A stretch of DNA of 64,000 nucleotides from contig CM055111.1 in the NCBI GenBank assembly GCA_029204225.1, positions 191,001-255,000 on the forward strand. The letters are read 5' to 3'. The translations under genes and the position numbers were made by a program. Shown piece by piece: positions 55,813 through 64,000 of this stretch. This DNA is from Diphasiastrum complanatum. Lineage: Eukaryota; Streptophyta; Lycopodiopsida; Lycopodiales; Lycopodiaceae. Positions within the stretch are counted from its first letter, which is position 1, and each line of letters opens with the position of its first letter. The notes below the pieces were generated by a model that saw only the letters and a list, made by a program, of their open reading frames with translations, had not been told where the DNA came from and did not search any database.

Positions 55813-57274
55813 AGTTCACCGATCCGACTAAGAACATCAACAACTTGATTAGAGCTGTCTCTTATGTAACGGATTTCATGATCAAATTCTTGCATCAATT
55901 CAGTCCATCGAGTTTTTCTCCCTTGAAGATCATGATAATTGCAACAATACTTAAGAGGCTCGTGATCCATATACACTATAAACTTACTACCATACAAGTA
56001 GTGTCTCCAGGTTCTAAGTGCATGGATTACTGCAAACAATTCCTTTTCTTGCGTAGTATAATACATCTGAGGACTCATGAATTTTTTGCTTTTGAATGCC
56101 AATGGCTTATCCATTTGTAATAGAACCGCTCCAATTGCAATATCACTCGCGTCAGTTCCCATGACATAAGGTAAGTCTGGATTTGCAATTTCTAACACGA
56201 GATCTGAAACAACCAATATTTTAAGTTTATCAAAACAATGATTCAATTCCTCGTCCCAAACAACAGGTGGACTACGTTGATTCCTCTTTTTCTTTTTATT
56301 TACAGTCCCTGTCAGATTATTGAGCGAAGCTACTACCTTAGAATAGTCCTCAATGAATCTTCTAAAGAAAAGAATAGGTCCTAAAAATGATTTAATTTGC
56401 TTCACAGTTCCCGTAATTGGCCACTAAATCACAATTTTGATCTTATCCTCGTCAATCTTGATCACATTAACTGTGATCTTATGACCGAGATAAAGCAACT
56501 CTTGCTTAAAGAATAGAGTAACTCTTTAGCATAGAGTAACTCCTGCCAGAGTTTCATCAAGACAATTCTCAATTGCTCTATGTTTTCCATAAAGGTATTA
56601 TTGTAGACAAGAATATCATCTAGGAATACCACCACAAACTTCTCCAAATTTGGACAAAATTAATCGTTCATCATTTGCTGGAACATTGTTGGTGCATTTG
56701 TTAACCTGAATGGCAACACTAAGAATTCATAATGACCAAATCTAGAATAAAATCCTGTCTTTTGGACATCTTTCGATTTAATTCTTATTTGATGGTACCT
56801 TGTCTTGAGATCTATCTTGCTGAAATATTGCGGTCCACCTAAGCAATCTACAAGGTCATCCATCTTGGGTAACGGATATTTATTCTTGACAGTCTATTTA
56901 TTTAAGCCCTTGTAATCACACACATCCAAAACCTCCATCTTTCTTCGCTTTCAGAAGAACATGAACGTCCCATGGTGATTTACTAGGTTGTATATGTCCC
57001 ATCCTTAGATAATTTTATATTTGATTTGAAATCTCCATTCCTCTTTCTGAGAAAACCTATAAGGTTGTCTAGAGACAGGTTGACTTCTTGGAATTAGCTC
57101 AATCTTGTGTTCTACTAACCTAGATGGTGGTAAACCATGAGGTAATTTAGATGGAAAAACATCCCTAAATTCATATATGATCTGTTCTTTCATTGCTTGT
57201 TCATGATCTAAAATTACTAAGTTAAGAATTGTTGAGAATTCACAACCATTTAGATACATTTCAAGAACATCCAC
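55813..57274 (-). pseudogene. Ty3/gypsy reverse transcriptase-RNase H
   Basis: Minus-strand frames give the RT opening LPPSRLVEHKIELIPRSQPV (about 57130), [16 protein letters not shown] with [20 protein letters not shown], and the catalytic FVVVFLDDILVYN (56600-56640). RNase H follows at 55800-56405: VMGTDASDIAIGAVLLQ, TTQEKELFAVIHALRTWRHY and VYMDHEPLKY. Frameshifts separate the parts. Integrase, which should follow, is absent: the sequence meets the copia LTR at 55812. Confidence 0.92.
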
Positions 57275-57700
57275 AACTGGAATAGCAAATGTAGAAAAAA
57301 CTTCATACTATGAATAGTCCAATGCTTCCATTTCATTAACTGTAGAAATCTTATCCAATTGACGTACAAGCTTACTGCCAAATAATGTAACTACCTTATC
57401 ACCCTCCTTGAAAGTAAGAACATGCTTCTCAAAATCAATTGTTAGAGAAGGCGATTTACTAAATTACCATTCATATCCCAAAATTAAATCAGTACGGGCT
57501 AGGTCTAAACATGGAAATTAACTAATTCTATGTGTCCAACCATCAAAACTGAAAGATTCGAAAATTTTACATTCCAAGTCTCCAACTCTGCTCCTGAAGC
57601 TAGATAAACTTTATATCTATGATTGTTGGCTTTAGTTTCCAAGTTGAGTTTCTGCACAAGACGAGAATTAATAAAATCATGAGTTGAATCCCAATAGAAT
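57275..57700 (-). pseudogene. Ty3/gypsy protease region, degenerate
   Basis: Lies between the zinc knuckle and RT in the same strand order. Only scattered protease-like pieces remain (for example LLGFNS at the end of the 57677-57946 frame, in place of DSGATxxF-type sequence). Several stops. Confidence 0.5.
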
Positions 57701-58672
57701 ACTCACTTCTTGATCTTTAACCGTGTCAGTTAAACGAAAAAGTTCATTAGGCAAGAAAGAAGTAGTACTAAAAGAACATTCACACTCACACTCTGTCAGG
57801 TTAATTTCCAAAGTCTTACCATTATCTCTTGGGATTTCAATCATACGAGCCAACATTTTTTTCCTTTCTGGACAAAACTTCATCATATGTCCAAGCTTCT
57901 TATAAACGAAACATAAGTTCGCCTTTCTAGCCTTTTCCCGAGACAATGATTTTTTGAATCTCTTTCTTTTCGGTTTCAGGTTCTGATGCTGTTTGATTCA
58001 ATTCATCAAAATATTTTACTTGGTCTGGAACGCGCTTCTTCCTCTCCTTGGTTTTCAAAGTGTTCGGAATTTGCACAAAACTGCTTCTTGGGTGCCACCA
58101 CTGTGGAATCATATGCTTTCAAAATTCGAAACGCATCCTCGAGGCTTTGAAACACATCTGGCTTGCATTCGTTTTGATAGTCGGCTGGCAAACCTAGGAC
58201 AAATTGCCAAAGTGCCAACTTTGCATCGAATGATGGAACTCTGTTCCATAGGTCCATAAATTCCTAGATATAAGAGTCTAAGCTCTTAGTACCCATTTTG
58301 CTAGTCAACATCATCAACAATTACAAAAATTTTCTTGAGAACTTCTGCAAACTCATCCCAAGTAGTTGGCTTCACCGGTAAATCTTGTGACCACAATGAC
58401 GCTTTGCCACGTAAGAACAACACAACACTTTCAGTTTTATTCTCATTATGAACTCCATGCAGGTTGAAGTAACTGCTCCACTTAGCGAGCCAGTCTTCGA
58501 TGACTTCAGGATTCTTCTCCTTCTTCTCTCTCAAATAAATCTCCGGTTGGAAACCGGGATTTTGTGAAGATAACAATTTGACTTGGTTTAGAAGAACCTC
58601 CATTTGCCGATCTCTCATCTGATTCTGATTATTCTTATCATTGAGTGTCGTACTCTCAGGCATGCATGACAT
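57701..58672 (-). pseudogene. Ty3/gypsy gag
   Basis: Frame 58301-58672 has LRGKASLWSQDLPVKPTTWD and a preceding WLAKWSSYFNLHGV, the capsid-type gag core. Frame 58006-58257 has FVLGLPADYQNECKPDVFQS. Frame 57677-57946 has a zinc-knuckle remnant LCFVYKKLGHMMKFC in which the second Cys is Tyr. Two frame changes separate them. Confidence 0.85.
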
Positions 58673-59035
58673 GCGATATTTTTGCTTTTTTTGACATGCT
58701 ATTTCAGTTCTACGAATATTGTCACAGCCATAAATCCTGATTTGTGTCCTAACTGTCAGAGCACATGCATATAATCACTCAAAATAGATGTGAATCCCTC
58801 ATGCATGTCAGAATTATCTGTAATCAACATGCAATCACTCCATTCAAGCACAATACCACAAATTAGAAAATTGACTAACATGTAGAACAATTTCAGATTT
58901 TGCCAATTTTACTCACAAAATTGGAAAACTTTAGATGATCATAACTTTGGCTACAGGACACTAAACTGGGTGTTGTAAGGTTCAAAACAGAGGGAGATCT
59001 AGTGATCAAGACACTTGTCACAACAGCCTACCACC
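58673..59035 (-). other. upstream region of the gypsy gag
   Basis: No coding motif. It joins copia-type leader at about 59036, where homology to the element C leader begins. Confidence 0.45.
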
Positions 59036-59563
59036 TCTCTTTTGAACAACAACAAATGCTTTCAAAAGAAATCACCAAGATTTGAAACTCTCTCACAAAT
59101 TCTCTTCTAGCACTTATCCGAGCAAATCAACACATGGAATCCTAGAATCTTGATCTATCCTCAATCTAATGACTTTTGCCACTTCCTAAGATTGAAACCC
59201 ACTCAAATGAAGTCCAGCAACCTCACTATCTAGAGATCCAATCAAAATTAGGGTTTTGACAAAATCACAAAAAATTGACTATTCCAAATCTACATGCAAA
59301 TGCTGAAAATTTGATATGCAATCTATAAGCCACCACTTAGGCTGAACCAATGATCAAAAAATCGGCCAAATCCAGTATGTGAATTTCAAAATCGGAATTG
59401 AACAAGTATATTGACCTATTTAGTGTTTTGATCTACAAAAGATCCAATCTACAAAAGCAAAAAATCCGATTTTGGTGTAGAATCCTCTCTAGCATGCTCT
59501 AGACTTGATATCTTCACCAAATCATTGATAGATTTGATTTTCTCCTCCATAACCTGAAACACA
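59036..59563 (-). other. copia leader (element C family)
   Basis: Matches the inverted leader of element C (37137-37500) and, near the primer site, 39207-39353. It shows the leader order that element C had before its inversion. Confidence 0.8.
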
Positions 59564-59576
59564 AGCTTTGATACCA
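59564..59576 (-). other. primer-binding site, element C family
   Basis: The minus strand reads TGGTATCAAAGCT, a one-base variant of the tRNA-iMet site in element C. Confidence 0.75.
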
Positions 59577-60036
59577 TGTGAAAGATTTCAGATCCTTAAG
59601 ATCCAATCTACTTGAATGATCTTTGGTTAGAAAGAGAAATACACTACCAATCTCACCAATGTAGAAAATTTAGCATCTACACACAATTTGAGATGAAAAC
59701 ACTAATAGAACTTGATCAAACTTGAATGAAATGATTATGTACTGTTGTTGTCCGTACAAAACCAGCAAGCTACTGTATTTCACACGTGTGGATCCAAAAA
59801 TAGCAAATATAGATCATTCTACACATAGAATTGCAAGCAATCATCAAGATAGTGCACCAATGGATAGTAGAACCCAAGAGAACCATGTATAAGGATGAAA
59901 TGAAATAGAGAAGAGAGCAGATCACTCTCTCCATGAGTTACATCCTTTTATAGTAGGTCCAAACCCTATTTGGCCACTTGGCTTTCCCACCAAAATGCTA
60001 ACCCTACTAATTTTGGGTCTAGTTGAATCTTTCACA
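59577..60036 (-). repeat. element C family LTR with internal deletion
   Basis: TGTGAAAGATTTCAG to GAATCTTTCACA, 460 bp. About 190 bp present in the 650-bp LTRs is missing between GGGTCTA and GTTGAATC. CACACGTGTG is at 59781-59790. Confidence 0.85.
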
Positions 60037-60519
60037 ACAGGCAGTTTTGGAATTATAAAAAATGAAAATAGATGTTGCCGAAAGTTTTCTCTCTCTTGCT
60101 AATCTTTCTATATAGTCAAACTTCTTAAAGGGCCCATTTTGAGCCCATATTTCTCCTAATGGTAGATCCACGAGCTAATCCAAGCTCAAACATGATTGGA
60201 CCTCACATTTGCAACCTCTTAGTCCTATTGGACCATTGATGCATCCACCTCTTGATTCTATTGGTCCATTCACAAGCATATCTCAAATCCTATTGGACCA
60301 TTGATGCTTCCACCTCTAAATTCTATTGGACCTCTTGAACTTTGATTTTTCACTCACCAAACTAAATCAAGACACTTGTCAACTCAATTTTCACCTCCTA
60401 CACTACTTTGGCTCAATAGAGGCATTACATGTGGAATTGACCAATTTGCCATCTATGCCAATTTTGACCCTATCAACATTCTACACCAAATGTAAGACCC
60501 CTACAACTAACATAGATAA
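60037..60519 (-). repeat. family D LTR, partial
   Basis: The part from about 60160 follows the LTR at 55078-55812 (GATCCACGAGCTA, CCTATTGGACCATTGAT, GGCTCAATAGAGGCATTACA). It ends about 15 bp short of the LTR end, near AACATAGATAACCC. The first 120 bp are poorly conserved. Confidence 0.7.
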
Positions 60520-60524
60520 CCCTT

Positions 60525-60756
60525 GTGATGCTTTTGTGATGTCTTCATGTTTGAGTTCTATTGTTGAAAATATTGATCCATGGTGTATTGATAGTAGAGC
60601 AAGCTCACACATGACTTTTCACAAGGAGTATTTCACTTCTTTATTGGCATATGGAGATGAAAAGAGGGTGACATACATGGCCAATGATGGTGAGTGTGCA
60701 ATCAAAGGGATTGGCACAATTCCTATTTCTCAATCTACAAATATGAATGTGTTGGA
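60525..60756 (+). pseudogene. copia protease fragment
   Basis: The frame reads DAFVMSSCLSSIVENIDPW, CIDSRASSHMTFHKEYFTSL and GECAIKGIGTIPIS, homologous to about 38336-38560 of element C. The active-site Gly is Arg (DSRA). It stops matching near 60756. The 60757-60960 stretch that follows has an Asn-rich frame I could not place. Confidence 0.75.
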
Positions 60757-60960
60757 AAGAGGTGTGAAAAAGGTAGGTCAAAAGAACCGAATAAAAATAA
60801 TTCAAACGACAAGAAAGAAAACTATCTTCTTCTTTCTCTATGCATGCCTACACCTATCGATTTCAAACAAAACAATAGTGATAGAAATCACATTCGATCT
60901 TATAGTAACTAACTTTGAAATCATTGGTACTATAGTAATTACATAGCCAAACATTAAAGC

Positions 60961-61764
60961 ATTGAATTATCAAACAAATAATTAGTCGCGAAGAATTACA
61001 GAAACACATACATTCTTAGACGAACCTGAACGCAATAAGAAGATAGTATTGATTCAGTATGAAAGCGAAACAGAAGTAAATGAGTACAACAAGTTGCGGA
61101 TCAAAGCCGCGTACTCTAAGCTATTTCTGAACGGCTAAATATAAGTCTGAATTAAACGCAACTACTGATAAGCAATAAGCGCAATAGCAATTTCCAATCA
61201 ACTCTAAAGAAGTGAGCTAGAATGCTCAAGACTATTCAAGCTCGAAGGCTTGAGAGAGAGCTAACTATTCTTCTTGCTTCAATATATTACAATGCAATAC
61301 ATTGTGAAAATATGAGCAGCTATTTATACTAAGCAATTAGGTCATCAAATGCATCATCCAGTTGGCTGTGATGTGCTGGCATCAATCCAATTAGGACTTC
61401 TTCGAAATTACTTGCTGATGAGTTAATGCAAGTCAGTGGCTTTGGTCGTAAATAGTCTGTCTGCAGATTTAAACGTAAACTGTCACTCTGCAGAAATGAA
61501 CGTAAACTGCGTGCAAAAAATGTGAAAAACGTGAAGGTCTTTGCTAAAGTAATCTCCTTAGCATTTGAGGCATCAAGCATTTTGCAAAAATTCCAAAGTG
61601 AGAGACAATCCCGAAAGACGAAAATCCCAAAAGTGCCGACACTGTGAGTCATTCCTGAGTAGTTATGCAGACTGTGTAGAAACAAGAAAAAATCTCCAGG
61701 TCTGGATAAAATTGGACGAAGATTAAAATGTCGATTAGTCGATTAGTAGGAGGATAATCCAACA
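60961..61764 (-). repeat. probable 3' LTR of minus-strand copia (different lineage)
   Basis: On the minus strand it starts TGTTGGATTATCC at 61764, right after the purine tract at 61765-61774 (plus-strand CTCCCTCTTA). The distal end near 60961 is not certain because no partner is present. The 61329-61685 open frame is inside it and is not supported as a gene. Confidence 0.5.
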
Positions 61765-62465
61765 CTCCCTCTTAATCTGAATCCATGAATGATGTGCTGC
61801 ATAGAACTTCCTGTGTGCAACCATGCTTAATACTTTAGTAAAAATATCTACTGTCATATCTTGTGTTCAGTAGTACTGCAATCTGACCTCTTTGTCGAGA
61901 ACTTTGCTTTTGACATAGTGATACTTGAGTTTAATGTGCTTACTCCTAGAATGAAATCTAAGGTTGGATGTTAAGGCAATGGCACTTTGATTATCACAAA
62001 ATAGTAATGTCAGATCATATTGATTCAGACTAATATTTGAAAGTAAGTTCCTCAACCAAAATACTTCGTTTGTAGCTTGTGAGGGCTACGATATACTCTG
62101 ATTCTATAGAAGATAGAGCTATCAAACATTGCTTGCGACTGTTCCAAGAAATGGGACCGTTGTTGAGGAAGAATATAGATCCAGAAGTAGATTTATGAGT
62201 CTCTACATCTCTTACCCAACTTGTATCTGTGTAACCACTGAGTAAATTGAGTTTGTCGTTGTCGACTTCTCCATAACAAATGCAAAAGTCCATAGTAACT
62301 TGAAGATCTCTCATGACTCTGATGTATCATAGCCTTCCAATGTATCATACCAAGGTTAGTCATAAACTTACTTAGGGAGCTGACTACAAAAGCTATGTCT
62401 GGCCTAGTGCAGATCATTGCATACATAAGAGATCCTATTATCGAATGATAGGGATATTCATGCAT
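61765..62465 (-). pseudogene. copia RNase H (different lineage)
   Basis: Minus-strand frames give YPYHSIIGSLMYAMICTRPD, GYTDTSWVRDVETHKSTSGS, ALSSIESEYIVAL, LFCDNQSAIALTSN, FHSRSKHIKLKYHYVKSK and DKEVRLQYY. All are standard RNase H blocks, broken by shifts at about 62040 and 62250. The TxxxxSTSG and YHYVRxKV forms differ from elements A-D, so this is another copia lineage. The fragment at 20934-21345 belongs to it. Confidence 0.85.
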
Positions 62466-63690
62466 TTGCTCATTCTCTTAGATTTTTTGGATCCTTTGAC
62501 AGTTTGAGGTCTGGTTCCATTGGTGAGAGAGCTAACTTGCAATTAACCAGATTATATCTGACTAACATATTGTAGATGTACCTCTATTGAGTAATGTAGA
62601 TCAACTATCGATTTCTGTCTCTGTGGATTTGAATACCAAGGTAGAAATGAGCTTCGTCCATATCAGTCATGTCGAATTCAGAAGATAGCGTTGTCTTGTC
62701 TTCTTTATCAAATCGATACTATTGTCAAAGAGCAATGTGTCGTCCACATATAGAGTGATAACCATGCTCAAGCAGATTGCTTCAAGCCATAGAGTGCCTT
62801 ATGGAGTTTACACACATGATTGTATTTACCTTTGATAATATAACCTTCGAGTTGCACCATGTAAATGTCTTCTTCGATGACTCCATTGAGATATATTGTC
62901 TATACATCCATTTGATGTATTTCCAAATTTGCTTTAGTAGAAAACAATAATAAAGTTGAAAAGAAGACTGCTTGACTACTGGACTACAGGTATTAGTATA
63001 ATTGACGTTGTATACCTAAGAAAATCCTCTAGCAATAAGTCAGGCTTTTCTTCTGTCGATGCTTCTGTCTGCTTTGTCCTTGACTTTGAAAATCCATTTG
63101 CAATCAAGTACGTTTCTGCTAACAGGTAATTCGACAATAGTCCATGTCTGGTTCTTCATAAGAGATGAATACTCTTTATCCATAGCTTTTTTCTAGAGAT
63201 CGGAATTGGGGTGACTGAGTGTCTCTTCGACAGTCTTTGGCTCGTGAACAAGGTAGGCTACAGACTCGTCGATATACATGATAGGTGGTTTGCTCGTTCT
63301 TGATGATCTTCTAGTTAATAGAGAGAGTTGATCATTTTCATCATACTGTAGATGCTAAATTGCAACATCATCATCTTCAGATTCGTCATTGATATGTTGT
63401 TTGTCGAAAGTAGATGAGCTTCGACCTTCAATGGGAATTGTCAACTGAGGAACCTCGAAGTTCAATATGTCGGATGAGTCAGACAAGTTGGCTACATGGG
63501 CTTTTCCTTTTTTCTTGAGGTCGATAAACTGATCTTCGATGAAGATGACATCTCGGCTAGTGAATATCTTTGACTCGATGGGATCGAACAACTTGTAGGC
63601 TTGATCTGAAGTAGTGTAGCTGATGAGAATACATTTGATGATCTGGAAGTCGAGCTTCTTCCTGAGATCATGAGGAATCTATCAAATTTC
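62466..63690 (-). pseudogene. copia RT and integrase C-terminal part (different lineage)
   Basis: Heavily decayed minus-strand frames. At 63355-63591 there is IFTSRDVIFIEDQF and then an acidic linker; near 63250-63350 PPIMYIDESVAYLVHEP; near 63080-63200 the KEYSSLMKNQTWTIVELPVS segment; near 62780-62900 [16 protein letters not shown] and LYGLKQSA; near 62620-62680 AHFYLGIQIHRDR. The YVDD motif is not seen, as RT is broken around 62700-62760. Confidence 0.75.
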
Positions 63691-63700
63691 ATAGAAAAAT

Positions 63701-64000
63701 GACAAATATTGATTGTACGATCAATCATTAAGAGTTGTTGATTGCCTAATCCAAAGATCTATCAAGTTCTAGATGTTAGATCTTGATCTAGATGCTTTGC
63801 GCTATGATCTAAGCAAGAGCAATGGATCAAATGATCAAACACATGGATGGGCGGCCTCACAATTGTGGAGGACAGTACTTGTACGACCTTTTTACATAGA
63901 TTAAAGTACATTAACTTACAAATGCATTTCATTCATCAAAAAGTCAAGACAAATGTAAAGATATTAACAAAACTAGAATTTGCCAATCTCACATCAACTT
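63701..64000 (-). repeat. family F LTR fragment
   Basis: Reverse complement of about 780-922 and adjoining sequence (AGAACTTGATAGAT, AGATCAAGATCTAA, TTGATCCATTGCTCTTGCTT). It starts TGACAAATATTG next to the copia integrase frame and runs off the window. Confidence 0.6.

Noticed and set aside
61329-61685. 118-codon minus-strand frame
   Set aside because: It lies beyond the polypurine tract, inside the probable LTR, and has no motif.

Overview
The window is nuclear DNA of a land plant and is almost entirely transposable-element sequence. Four things point there: many Ty1/copia and Ty3/gypsy polyprotein remnants, LTRs whose primer-binding sites mostly match plant initiator tRNA-Met, a degraded ITS1/18S rDNA piece, and CACTA-type transposase remains. 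The dense nesting suggests a large, repeat-rich genome, but nothing here names the species. I found no intact single-copy host gene, tRNA gene or CRISPR array. Nearly every reading frame is broken, so most genes are entered as pseudogenes.

Layout. 1-4166: the end of a copia element and its LTR, copia fragments, a CACTA-like terminus, and a gypsy integrase remnant with its LTR. 4167-9763: copia element A (minus), with both LTRs and a probable target-site duplication, inserted in that gypsy LTR; its integrase/RT region is replaced by an unfamiliar coding module. 9830-15520: copia element B (minus), nearly complete but frameshifted. 15.8-21.4 kb: partial copia elements, a second CACTA-like terminus and short tandem repeats. 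21.9-22.55 kb: rDNA fragment. 22.9-25.7 kb: gypsy gag/protease plus an LTR. 25.74-26.94 kb: a long inverted repeat. 27.2-27.4 kb: a GA-rich microsatellite. 27.5-33.9 kb: two direct copies of a SET-domain-like gene; the second runs into CACTA transposase (TNP2, DUF4216) remains. 34.2-40.07 kb: an LTR (family E) split by complete copia element C, which has a perfect 5-bp target-site duplication, an internal 2.07-kb inversion and the same unfamiliar module as A. 40.1-44.2 kb: AT-rich, no gene. 44.2-48.3 kb: copia element D (plus). 48.6-54.6 kb: LTRs and leaders of family E. 55.1-60.5 kb: a gypsy gag-pol body between copia LTRs. 60.5-64 kb: copia pieces of another lineage.

How the parts relate. 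A, B, C and D use the same layout: LTR, tRNA-iMet primer site, gag with a zinc knuckle, protease, integrase, RT and RNase H, polypurine tract, LTR. Only B and D still carry RT, so A and C would depend on enzymes from another element. Several copia LTR families share the palindrome CACACGTGTG, which contains a G-box. The two features most worth following are the SET-domain/CACTA association and the shared module that replaces RT in A and C.
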